From assembly GCA_964521195.1 (NCBI GenBank), contig CAZFRE010000002.1:124001-188000 (forward strand): a DNA stretch of 64,000 bases, read 5' to 3'. Source of the DNA: CAWDNM01 sp964521195 (lineage in GTDB: Bacteria > Actinomycetota > Coriobacteriia > Anaerosomatales > JAAXUF01). How positions within the stretch are numbered: position 1 is the first letter of the stretch; every line of letters begins with the position of its first letter. The notes below the pieces were generated by a model. It was given only the letters and a program-made list of their open reading frames with translations. It searched no databases and was not told the origin of the DNA. The position numbers were made by a program, and so were the translations under genes. Below are positions 43,217-51,261 of this stretch, one piece after another.

Positions 43217-43743
43217 GCAGCCTCGACGTAGCGCACGAGTTCGAGCGCCCGGTCTAGCGATAGCTTCTGCACGTTTCCTTGCGCAAGGAAGGCGTGGAGG
43301 TTGCCGGGGTTGAGACCGAGGTCCTTCGCCATGCGGTACCGCGAGACCCGCGACTTCTTCTCGGCGTCGAGTACGCGTTGCCGAGCAACCTGCTTGAGAG
43401 TCGCGTCGCGCGCAGTTGCACCGGCCCGCACCGAGTAGCTGGTCCACACCTTCAGGTATTCGTCCCGCAAGTTGGCCCGGCGCTCCGCAAGGGCGCGATC
43501 GAGTTCTCCACACTCCTCGAGCGCGAACAGCGCGTCGAGCTCTGAGGTGAAGGAAGTGTCCCAATCCGCCAGCTTCCGCAGACGATTGCCGCGGCCTGTC
43601 TTGACCGCCCAGAGCGCCAATGGCTCCCGGAGACGCGGCTGGACTCGCGCCCGATCGACGAGCTTCGCCAGCGCCAGCGTCTGCTCACCTGCGAGTTCGC
43701 GCACGTATGAGTTCAGGTAGCCGGTGAAGGTCAGACTGCGCAC
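43213..43743 (-). CDS. HTH-type partner of the DUF6036 protein, putative antitoxin or toxin component
   Basis: A 176-residue protein of no family I can name. I chose the GTG at 43743, behind GGGAG; it overlaps the upstream DUF6036 gene by 13 bases, a layout typical of two-gene modules. The C-terminal third (SRYRMAKDLGLNPGNLHAFL, then KLSLDRALELVRYVEAA) looks like an XRE-type helix-turn-helix. The N-terminal two-thirds are charged helices (ELDALFALEECGELDRALAE). With the nucleotidyltransferase-fold partner it could form a toxin-antitoxin or abortive-infection unit; which subunit is toxic cannot be told from sequence. Confidence 0.68.
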   Translation of the reverse strand: MRSLTFTGYLNSYVRELAGEQTLALAKLVDRARVQPRLREPLALWAVKTGRGNRLRKLADWDTSFTSELDALFALEECGELDRALAERRANLRDEYLKVWTSYSVRAGATARDATLKQVARQRVLDAEKKSRVSRYRMAKDLGLNPGNLHAFLAQGNVQKLSLDRALELVRYVEAA

Positions 43744-44255
43744 GGTCCGTACTCCCTTCGGTACACCTCGTAGTTGAAGAGGAACTGCGCATGGCGGCGC
43801 GGAACCAGCATGCTTCCCGCCATGTCGTCGGCCACATCGGCCAAGCGGCCCCAGTCGAGCTGCGCCAGCACCTCTGGCTGCCGAATATCCGCCGCATCTA
43901 TCGGGCGGTCCGAGTACAGCTTCGACGCGACGATGTCTTCGAGCGACGCCGAGAAGCACTCCACGACGGTCGTTTCGACGCTCAGCGGTATCAGCCGGTC
44001 GTCGATGTGGTACGCGAACTGGTCCTCGTAGGCGAGCACTCGTCCGCTGAGGTCGTACTGCTCCATCAGCGGGAGCAGCTCCTTCGGGAACCGCAGAGCG
44101 TCGAGGTCGGCAGTCGCCCGAGCGAGACAGCCGAGCACGACGAGCGCTCCACCGCCGACAAGAACGAGCCGGAATCGCCGCTCAGGGTGAAGCAGGCCGA
44201 CCGCATGATCGAAGTCGACCAATCGAGCCCGGAGTTCCTGTTCACCCATGTCCAT
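43731..44255 (-). CDS. DUF6036-type nucleotidyltransferase-fold protein
   Basis: A 174-residue protein. I chose the ATG at 44255 (TGAGG six bases upstream); the frame is open to 44270. The stretch RLVLVGGGALVVLGCLARATADLDAL has the GG...TxDxD pattern of minimal nucleotidyltransferases, as in DUF6036 and AbiEii-like proteins. Later segments (SLEDIVASKLYSDRPIDAADI) also fit that fold, where the Lys and Asp are typical. Such proteins are often one half of defence or toxin-antitoxin pairs. A perfect 11-bp palindrome stands 35 bases upstream. The module lies between the hut genes and a tRNA remnant. Confidence 0.75.
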   Translation of the reverse strand: MDMGEQELRARLVDFDHAVGLLHPERRFRLVLVGGGALVVLGCLARATADLDALRFPKELLPLMEQYDLSGRVLAYEDQFAYHIDDRLIPLSVETTVVECFSASLEDIVASKLYSDRPIDAADIRQPEVLAQLDWGRLADVADDMAGSMLVPRRHAQFLFNYEVYRREYGPCAV

Positions 44256-44289
44256 CGCATGCCTCATCACCTCAGAGTACGAGATTCAA

Positions 44290-44300
44290 GAATAGTATTC
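44290..44300. promoter_or_regulatory. GAATAGTATTC palindrome before the DUF6036/HTH module
   Basis: A perfect 11-bp palindrome in a locally AT-rich stretch 35-45 bases upstream of the DUF6036 start. It suits self-regulation by the HTH partner. Confidence 0.45.
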
Positions 44301-44435
44301 CTAAAACACCACAAGTGCAAACGCTGCCATCCTCCATCACCATCCCGCACCCACCTGACCGGGAACCAACCAGCCTCCAGCCGCCGCCCCGGTGCTACGC
44401 TTGCCTCACCACCACACCACCCCCAGGAGCCCCTC

Positions 44436-45584
44436 ATGACCCACTCCGACGAGCTAGCCCGCCTGCGCTCGCTCACCTGCATCAAGTGGACGTACCACCC
44501 CGACGACGTGCTCCCGGCGTGGGTCGCCGACATGGACCTGCCGCCCGCGCCCGAGATCGTGGACGCGCTGCGCGCGCTCGTGGACCGCGGCGACTTCGGC
44601 TACAACTGGCACGCCGCGCGGCAGCTGCCCGAGGTCTTCGCCGCGTGGGAGGAGCGCCGCCACGGCTGGAGTCCGGATCCCGAGCAGACGCGCGTGTTCT
44701 GCGACGTCATGCAGGGTGTCGACGTCGCGCTCATGACGCGCTGCAAGCCCGGCGACGGCGTCATCTGCTTCACGCCGGTCTACCCGCCGTTCCTCCGCTC
44801 GGCGACGGTGGACGGCCGCCAGCTCATCGACTGCCCGCTCGACCCGGACACCTGGCGCCTCGACCCCGAGCGTCTGGCCGAGGCCGCCGCGCAGCCGCAC
44901 GCCAAGGCGATACTGCTCTGCAACCCGCACAACCCCACCGGCCGCGCCTTCACGCGCGAGGAGCTCACCGCAATCGCCGAGGCAGCCGAGCGCCACGACC
45001 TTTCAATCGTCTCCGACGAGATCTGGTGCGACCTCGTGTTCCCCGGCGCCAAGCACATCCCTATCGCCTCACTCTCCGAAGAGACCGCCGCGCGCACCGT
45101 GACGCTCTCGGCGGCGAGCAAGGCGTTCAACGTCGCCGGCCTGCACTGCGCTGTCGCGCACCTGGGCGACGCGGCCGTGCGCGACGCGATCGCCGCGCTG
45201 CCGGGCCACGTGCTCGGCGCGGTGGGTTCGCCCGGTGCCGAGACGACGCTCGCGGCGTGGACGCTCGGAGAACCCTGGCTCGCCGAGACCACTGCGCACC
45301 TCGAGCGCATGCGTGACCACCTCGCGAAGCGCCTCACCGCCGAGCTCCCCGAGGCGCGCTTCAGCGTGCCCGAGGCGACCTACCTCGCGTGGATCGACGT
45401 GAGCGCCTACGGCCTCGGCGACGACCCTGCGAAGGTGCTGCTCGAGGAGGGCAAGGTCGCGCTCTCGTCCGGCAACGACTTCGGAGAGCACGGCGCCGGC
45501 TTCGTGCGGCTGAACTTCGCGACGACGGAGGGGCTGCTGGACGCGGTGGTGGAGCGAGTTGTTGCGCGGATCACGCGCTCATAA
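44436..45584 (+). CDS. MalY/PatB-family PLP aminotransferase (cystathionine beta-lyase type)
   Basis: A 382-residue fold type I PLP enzyme. The ATG at 44436 has AGGAG six bases upstream. Features are IKWTYHPDDVLPAWVADMDLP at the N-terminus, CFTPVYPPF, LLCNPHNPTGRAFT, VSDEIWCDLVF and the PLP lysine in SAASKAFNVAGLH. Members cleave C-S bonds of cystathionine or cysteine conjugates. An oddity: its last codons run straight into a tRNA 3' fragment, and the TAA stop at 45582-45584 is part of the anticodon loop. The natural C-terminus may therefore have been replaced by integration. Confidence 0.9.
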   Translation: MTHSDELARLRSLTCIKWTYHPDDVLPAWVADMDLPPAPEIVDALRALVDRGDFGYNWHAARQLPEVFAAWEERRHGWSPDPEQTRVFCDVMQGVDVALMTRCKPGDGVICFTPVYPPFLRSATVDGRQLIDCPLDPDTWRLDPERLAEAAAQPHAKAILLCNPHNPTGRAFTREELTAIAEAAERHDLSIVSDEIWCDLVFPGAKHIPIASLSEETAARTVTLSAASKAFNVAGLHCAVAHLGDAAVRDAIAALPGHVLGAVGSPGAETTLAAWTLGEPWLAETTAHLERMRDHLAKRLTAELPEARFSVPEATYLAWIDVSAYGLGDDPAKVLLEEGKVALSSGNDFGEHGAGFVRLNFATTEGLLDAVVERVVARITRS

Positions 45585-45622
45585 CCCGAAGGTCGTCGGT
45601 TCAAATCCGGCCCCCGCGACCA
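45577..45622 (+). tRNA. Truncated 3' half of a tRNA-Met (CAT anticodon), attachment-site remnant
   Basis: Bases 45580-45582 are CAT in a loop followed by AACCCGA. A variable region, then a full T arm (GTCGG, TTCAAAT, CCGGC; 45595-45611), the 3' acceptor strand CCCCGCG, discriminator A and CCA (45620-45622) follow in correct order. The 5' half is absent: the sequence upstream is aminotransferase coding DNA and cannot form the acceptor, D or 5' anticodon strands. The 3' half closely resembles initiator tRNA-Met. Such 3' fragments are left where an integrase recombined into a tRNA gene. It is not a functional tRNA. Confidence 0.75.
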
Positions 45623-45643
45623 AGAAACTCGCAGGTCAGACAT

Positions 45644-45670
45644 GGTAAACGTGTCTGGCCTGTTTGCATT
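45644..45670. other. Stem-loop and direct repeats between the tRNA remnant and the methyltransferase genes
   Basis: The 228 bases 45585-45812 hold a 9-bp stem (around AGACA...TGTCT), then two tandem CTTCTAACA copies near 45682-45703, and an AT-richer promoter-like region. No integrase or other coding sequence is visible here. Confidence 0.4.
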
Positions 45671-45812
45671 GTCAGACCCGACTTCTAACATTCTTCTAAC
45701 AGGCGGTTCGATTTCGCGATCCGACCACGCAATCCGATCGCGAGCGCAGCAAAGTGCAATAGAATGAGGGTGCCCTCGATGTCGGGAGGCAGTGCAGGAG
45801 GGCGTACAGCAA

Positions 45813-48728
45813 GTGGAAAGACATTCAGGGGCTGCACAATCGTGGAAGGCGATACCCACGATTCCATACATGGGAAGCAAGAGCCGGTTCCTGGCAACCA
45901 TCTGTCCGGTGATTCTGGGTGAAGCCGGCGCAGACAAAGTCGTCGATCTGTTTGCCGGCAGCGGCTCCGTCGGCTACGCGCTTTCCGATCATGCGGTTGT
46001 CTATGCCAACGACGTACAGCGGTACGCCTATGTCATCAATGACGCCATTCTCAACGGCTGTGCTCTCGACGACGATGCGATCCGTAGCGTCGTATCTCGT
46101 GCCGAGGAGATCCAATCCACCCTCGCCGCGATGCTTCAGCACAGTGTCGAGCTAGAACGCAACCACCTGGCAAATCCTGTGCACGCGGCGTATTCGGAGT
46201 ACTGTGCGGCAACCCCGAGCGTGACGCATCCACAATCTGGCCAGTCAGGTATGGCTGACCTGAGTGAGCTCGTGGCGCTTGTGCTGCAGAGCAAGACCTC
46301 GATGTCACCCCTCGATTTGCCGCTGTTGTTCACGGCGTACTACCCGAACACCTATTTTGGCTTGAGCCAGTGCATTCAGATTGACGCCATGCGCGCGGCT
46401 GCGAGTGAGCTCGAGGATAGGCGGCAGGAAGGCGTCGTCTTGACGGCCCTGATGGCGGCTATGAGCACGGCCGTGTCCGCGACCACCCATTTCGCACAGT
46501 ATCTGAAGCCCAACAGCCAGCGGAACACAGCGTTTCTTGCCAGTAAGCGGTCGCTTGATGTCGTCCGGCTGACCCAAGACGTTCTGCGGGGCTACGGGGA
46601 TCGTGGACTGCTGCATAGTGGCGAGCCTCGACACTACGTGGGAAACATGGACTACCTGGACTATCTGAAGACGGTCGACTTGGGCTGTAGAGACGTTGTA
46701 TACGCGGATCCGCCCTACTTCAAGGAGCACTACTCTCGCTACTATCACCTTCTCGAGACCCTCGTTCTGTACGACTACCCTCAAATCACCTTCAACCCCC
46801 GACTGGACGCATTCACGGTCGGGCGATACAGGGCAGAGCGCTTCACCTCGCCGTTCGGCCGCAAGAGCACTGCACTTAGCGCCTTCAAGTCTTTGGCAGA
46901 TGCATGTTCGACATCCGGTTGCCGGTTGGCCATCAGCTACTCGAAGAATTCGATTGTGGCCGTCGATGACATCATTCAGGTCGTTGGTGATCGGTTCTCC
47001 GTTGCGACGCACACAATCGCTGCTAGCCATTCAACGCAAGGACGAAAGACTCAGAAGGCCGTAACTGAAGTGCTGTTGGTTTGTGAACCGTCCAAGAAGT
47101 CGGCGGGTCACTTCACCCAGATGCCAGCACTGAAGAAGGCATTGCTGCCAATCGAGCCAGACTTCGCAACTCCACTAACCGGGCTGCACCCGTATACCGC
47201 GCGAAAGCCGCTGAATGTGCTCTCCGAGGTCGTTGGCTCGCTATTGCCGGAAAAGGGCGTAGTGCTCGACCCGTTCGCAGGCTCCGGAACAACGCTCGTA
47301 GAGGCGTCGAAACTAGGACACGACGTCATCGGCATCGACATTAGTGAGCTGTCGAATCTTCTCTGCCGCGCCACACTTGAGCCTTGGTCGGCTGATGCGA
47401 CCACCACGATCTTCGAAGAGTTCATGGATACGCTCGAGTCAAGAGTAGCCAATCTGTACTCGTACGAGTCGAATGACGGCATTCGCGTGATTGAGCGTTG
47501 TCACTTCGATCGAACTGGTGGAGGGCTGATCCCTCGTCACTACTGGTATCGGAAGCACATTGGAGATGGGAAGTGGAGTGCTCGCCTACACGACGATGCG
47601 TCCCCCCGCTTTGTGCAGGAGTACTCGCAACTTGAGGCTGGCGCGGAGTCTTCCAGGCTGGAGCAGTTGCACCTGATTCCCAATTCACGCATCGCGATAC
47701 CCGCTGGTGCGGTAGTGGGGGACTTCTTCTGTGCGCGCAACAAGCGCTTTCTCGACTTGGCGTTGGAGTCGGCGACAGAGGCCGACGGAACGATCGCGCC
47801 ACAGCTTCAATTGCTGCTGTCGTCATGCGTGTCTCTCCTGCGCCTATCGGACAAGAAGGCGTCGTCACAACTTCCCTTCTGGATTCCAAACACCGACGCG
47901 ACTTCCAGGAATGGAATGGCCGTCTTGCGGAAGCGGGCCTCACAAGTCACGGGCGCATTGCGGCATCTGGAGGCATCGTACGGTGGTAGCACCGCCCGGG
48001 GGACCTATGTCCTACACAAGTCTCCCCTGCAGTCTCTGGAGGTCGAACGGCTGCCAGACGAGTCCGTTGACCTGGTCGTAACCGATCCGCCGTATACCGA
48101 TCAGGTGCCCTACCTCGAATACGCACAACTCAGTGCGCTCATCCTTGGCTGGGATTCAACTGACGCATCGTTGCTGCAGCAGGAGATTGTGGTGTCCGAT
48201 GCTGCCACGAGACCGGACAAGACACGCGAGTCGTTCGGGGCGCAGCTTTCGATTGCGATTCACCGCATCAGCCGCGCGATGAAACAGGACGCCTACATGG
48301 CGCTGTTCTTTCACGATTTTTCCTTGTCGGCGTGGGCCGACCTGATTCAGTCGTGCAGAGATGCCGGTCTCTCATACGAGGGCCAGCTCTCAATCAATCG
48401 GAATCGCCGCTCCTTCAAGTCGATTCTGTCGCCGCAGCGCACTCTCAATGGTGAGTATCTGGTCGTGTTCCGGAAGGGAATCGACCGCGCCATTGCGTAC
48501 GATGGTGACCTCGATGTAGCTCGTAGGAGGTGCTGCAACATGGCACTTGAGGTGGTGAAGGCGAACGGGGGAGCGGCAACTTCACAGCAACTCTACGACG
48601 ACGGGCTGCTCACCGATGCGGTTGAGCACGGGTACCTTTGGCTGTTAGCCGACAAGTACGGGACGTTCCTTGATGTCGTGGCCGACGGTCTCGAGTTCCA
48701 CGACGACGGCCTTTGGAGGGCGGTATAG
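45813..48728 (+). CDS. Fused double DNA methyltransferase (D12-type plus N4/N6-type)
   Basis: A 971-residue protein with two methyltransferase cores. I chose the GTG at 45813 (AGGAGGG ten bases upstream); the GTG at 45792 is an alternative. The N-terminal core is D12-class: IPYMGSKSRFL, SAM motif DLFAGSGS near residue 45 and catalytic DPPY at 299-302 (YADPPYFKEHYSRYYH). The second core has DPFAGSGTT at 486-494 (SAM), a long target-recognition-like insert, and DPPY at 758-761 (VTDPPYTDQVPYLEY). Both cores keep their key residues. A small C-terminal domain (ALEVVKANGGAATSQQLYDD) follows. It is 3 bases from a methyltransferase-nuclease gene, and both have clearly lower GC than their surroundings, a sign of transfer. 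Likely an adenine- or cytosine-N4-modifying component of a restriction system. Confidence 0.88.
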   Translation: MERHSGAAQSWKAIPTIPYMGSKSRFLATICPVILGEAGADKVVDLFAGSGSVGYALSDHAVVYANDVQRYAYVINDAILNGCALDDDAIRSVVSRAEEIQSTLAAMLQHSVELERNHLANPVHAAYSEYCAATPSVTHPQSGQSGMADLSELVALVLQSKTSMSPLDLPLLFTAYYPNTYFGLSQCIQIDAMRAAASELEDRRQEGVVLTALMAAMSTAVSATTHFAQYLKPNSQRNTAFLASKRSLDVVRLTQDVLRGYGDRGLLHSGEPRHYVGNMDYLDYLKTVDLGCRDVVYADPPYFKEHYSRYYHLLETLVLYDYPQITFNPRLDAFTVGRYRAERFTSPFGRKSTALSAFKSLADACSTSGCRLAISYSKNSIVAVDDIIQVVGDRFSVATHTIAASHSTQGRKTQKAVTEVLLVCEPSKKSAGHFTQMPALKKALLPIEPDFATPLTGLHPYTARKPLNVLSEVVGSLLPEKGVVLDPFAGSGTTLVEASKLGHDVIGIDISELSNLLCRATLEPWSADATTTIFEEFMDTLESRVANLYSYESNDGIRVIERCHFDRTGGGLIPRHYWYRKHIGDGKWSARLHDDASPRFVQEYSQLEAGAESSRLEQLHLIPNSRIAIPAGAVVGDFFCARNKRFLDLALESATEADGTIAPQLQLLLSSCVSLLRLSDKKASSQLPFWIPNTDATSRNGMAVLRKRASQVTGALRHLEASYGGSTARGTYVLHKSPLQSLEVERLPDESVDLVVTDPPYTDQVPYLEYAQLSALILGWDSTDASLLQQEIVVSDAATRPDKTRESFGAQLSIAIHRISRAMKQDAYMALFFHDFSLSAWADLIQSCRDAGLSYEGQLSINRNRRSFKSILSPQRTLNGEYLVVFRKGIDRAIAYDGDLDVARRRCCNMALEVVKANGGAATSQQLYDDGLLTDAVEHGYLWLLADKYGTFLDVVADGLEFHDDGLWRAV

Positions 48729-48731
48729 CGG

Positions 48732-51098
48732 ATGTACTGGCTACTGGATGACGACGCCTACGAGGATGTCCGATCGACCATCATCAACCTGATGCAGGGC
48801 CTTCAGCCTTCTGCCCGCGTACAGTCGGACCAAGCGTTTGTGTACAACGGCCGCAAGGATCGCACCTTGGCGCAGACAATTATCCGCGGTCTAAGCGCGC
48901 CCGGGGATGTCATTTGCGACCCGTTTGGGGGTTCAGGAGTATTTGCATTTGCTGCCCTAGATACGGGGCGGGAGGTGCTCTGGAATGAATGGGAACCATA
49001 CGCATTCGCCATGACCACCCAGGCATTCGAGCCAATTCCTTCGCAGGACCAGATCGAAGTCGCACTCGCAGAACTGGATGCACGGGTCGGCGACTATCTG
49101 CGTTCTCTCTATACAACGACGTGTGGAGAGTGCGGACGCAAAGTCGTCTTCGACCGCATGTTCTACGATCGGGATCCGCTTGAGTACTTCAATCCAACGC
49201 ATCACGAACGGATGGGTTCTGCCGGTGAGAACATCGCCTTCAGGCGGCAGTATGCGTGTCAGTGTGGTGCCACGCAGAAGAAGTTCGACACTGCTGACCT
49301 TGCACACATGCAATGGATTGACACTCTCGACGACAGTGCCTTCCCGAACCCCAAGCTCATCGAGAACTCCCGAATCAATCTTACTGCGCCAGAATTCACC
49401 GATTTCAGCAGTCTGTTCCCAAGGCGCTCAAGGCTGGCGCTGGTTGCACTGTTCGAGGCTATAGATGCAATCACCGATCCAGAGGTGAGGGCGTTCCTTC
49501 GCAGGGTCGCCATCTCAATCGTGGCGAACGCAAAGTACGTCGACTACCGCAACAAGACCCAAGATTTGCACTGTCCACCGGTCAAGGTGTTGGAGGTCAA
49601 TCTCTATAACCAGTTCCTCGACAAGGTTTCGAGATGGCAGGAGTACTTCGGTGCCAAGGCGGCGTTCGCTGGCTCTGGCGTTAATCCAAGCTGCCGGGAC
49701 TTCCGCGATTTCTTGGGTGCGCTGCCGCAGGGATCGGTCGACTTGCTTCTGACAGACCCGCCTTATGGAGACAGTGAGCCGTACTTCGAGAAAGCTCAGC
49801 GGTTCCATCCGTTCCTTGGCTTCAATTTGGCGGCCGACCCGGAACGCCTGGCCAAGGAAGTAGTGGTAACCGACGCGCCATCGCGGAGAGCCCTCAAGAA
49901 CAAGGACGCCTTTCTACAAGACCTCAGAGAGTTCTTTGTTGCGGCGTCGAAATGCGTCAAACCGATGGGCTACGTGGCGATGTACTTTCGACCAAGTCAG
50001 TCCAGCTGGATCTCTGATCTTAATCAGATGAAGCTGTTCGCGCGTGAAGCCGGTTTCGAGCCGCTCGCCACCATCTCGCTGTCGGTGAACGATCCCTCGA
50101 TGCGCGTACTTGCCTCCACTGCTTGGTCCTTCGCCAAGGACGTCTGCTTCGTCTTTCTGCGACTGCCAGATGAGATGAGACGATGGTATGAGTCGGGTCA
50201 GGACGTGGACGAGCTGGTCTACTTTGCGGCAAAGCGCGCATCGGGCGATCGTGCAGAGGCGTTTGTCATCGAGACGTTCTATGAGGAGTTCCGGCGTGTT
50301 CTGCGCGCGAATGATTTGCTGCGCTTGACCGCTCCGCAATACGAGCCGGCCATCAAGGCAGCGCTTGCACGATTTGCCGTTAGAGACGGCGCTGCATATC
50401 GATTGAGCGGTGACTCGCCCTACGCCGCGATGAACCGCGACACAGACGCGGAGTTGAGAGCGCGTGAGTACGCGCCGGTAGTGGTGGAGGAACTGGGTGC
50501 CGGCGGGGATACGTTCACCTTTGAGCAGTTTGTGGTCTCGTTGGCGACCTACCTCGACAACGGAAGCAGGCGAATCATTCAGCAACTGGACGAGTCTCAG
50601 CGGCTGGTGCCGGAGCTACTGCTAGCGCACGCTGAACCCACAGAGGACGGCCAGGCATTCAGAATCCGAACTGGCGGCAACTCACTTGTACAGGAGGGCA
50701 GAACCGACCTGCTTTCACTGTCCCCGTATGAGTTTGAGGATTTCGTTGGGATGTACTTCGCCGCACGCGGCTTCAAGAATATCCACTCCATTGGCGGTGC
50801 TGGTGACAGGGGCGTCGACCTCATAGCCACGAGTGCGGACGGTGAGCTTCACTTCATCCAATGCAAGCGGTACCAGCCGACGAACGGCATTGGTTCGGCA
50901 CCCATCCAGCGGGTTGACAGCAATAGGCGATCGCGAAATGCGGATCATGCTTGGGTTGTCACGACCTCATACTTCACACCGCAAGGGATTTCCGAGGCGC
51001 GGATCACCGGAGTCACAATCGTTGACGGCAAGGCGCTTGAGGCGTCGCTCGAGCAGCTCTTTCCAGGGAGCTATTACATTCGTGGTGTGCGCTCCTGA
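48732..51098 (+). CDS. DNA methyltransferase fused to an Mrr-type restriction endonuclease
   Basis: A 788-residue protein starting 3 bases after the double methyltransferase. Residues 1-480 hold a methyltransferase core: DPFGGSGVF from residue 63, DPPY at 342-345 (LTDPPYGDSEPYFEKAQ), with a likely zinc ribbon between (CGECG near 131 and CQCG near 175). A helical middle region follows. Residues about 660-788 are an Mrr-type PD-(D/E)XK nuclease: LSPYEFEDFVGMYFAARGF, then D696 in DRGVDLIA and Q710-x-K712 in FIQCKRY. Modification and cleavage are thus on one chain, with the partner adding two more methylation cores. Mrr domains often cut modified DNA, so cleavage may depend on methylation state. 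Confidence 0.9.
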   Translation: MYWLLDDDAYEDVRSTIINLMQGLQPSARVQSDQAFVYNGRKDRTLAQTIIRGLSAPGDVICDPFGGSGVFAFAALDTGREVLWNEWEPYAFAMTTQAFEPIPSQDQIEVALAELDARVGDYLRSLYTTTCGECGRKVVFDRMFYDRDPLEYFNPTHHERMGSAGENIAFRRQYACQCGATQKKFDTADLAHMQWIDTLDDSAFPNPKLIENSRINLTAPEFTDFSSLFPRRSRLALVALFEAIDAITDPEVRAFLRRVAISIVANAKYVDYRNKTQDLHCPPVKVLEVNLYNQFLDKVSRWQEYFGAKAAFAGSGVNPSCRDFRDFLGALPQGSVDLLLTDPPYGDSEPYFEKAQRFHPFLGFNLAADPERLAKEVVVTDAPSRRALKNKDAFLQDLREFFVAASKCVKPMGYVAMYFRPSQSSWISDLNQMKLFAREAGFEPLATISLSVNDPSMRVLASTAWSFAKDVCFVFLRLPDEMRRWYESGQDVDELVYFAAKRASGDRAEAFVIETFYEEFRRVLRANDLLRLTAPQYEPAIKAALARFAVRDGAAYRLSGDSPYAAMNRDTDAELRAREYAPVVVEELGAGGDTFTFEQFVVSLATYLDNGSRRIIQQLDESQRLVPELLLAHAEPTEDGQAFRIRTGGNSLVQEGRTDLLSLSPYEFEDFVGMYFAARGFKNIHSIGGAGDRGVDLIATSADGELHFIQCKRYQPTNGIGSAPIQRVDSNRRSRNADHAWVVTTSYFTPQGISEARITGVTIVDGKALEASLEQLFPGSYYIRGVRS

Positions 51099-51126
51099 GC
51101 TTCTAGCCCCAGCTGTAGTCCCCATC

Positions 51127-51153
51127 GGGTCATTAGCCCGAAGGTCAGGTCAG
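51127..51153 (+). repeat. Degenerate tRNA-Met anticodon-arm-like sequence, possible second attachment remnant
   Basis: TCGGG-TCATTAG-CCCGA forms a 5-bp stem with a 7-base loop, followed by AAGGTC. The remnant at 45577 reads CTCATAA-CCCGAAGGTC. The shared core CCCGAAGGTC and flanking TCAT make this a candidate degraded direct repeat bounding the methyltransferase pair. The match is imperfect. Confidence 0.35.
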
Positions 51154-51261
51154 CCTATCGCGCGGTTTCTGCTCTGAGATTCTCGCGCTCCTTGCCGTTG
51201 CTCCCAATCGGCCTATGCGGACAGCTATGCTGTGGCTTGAGGCGTCTTGGGGAGGTCGTCG

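Noticed and set aside
45541..45580. A 5' tRNA half (CGCGGTGGTGGAGC...) completing the tRNA at 45577
   Set aside because: It resembles tRNA-Met only loosely, codes for the aminotransferase C-terminus (DAVVERVVARITRS), and cannot pair with the 3' acceptor or anticodon strands.
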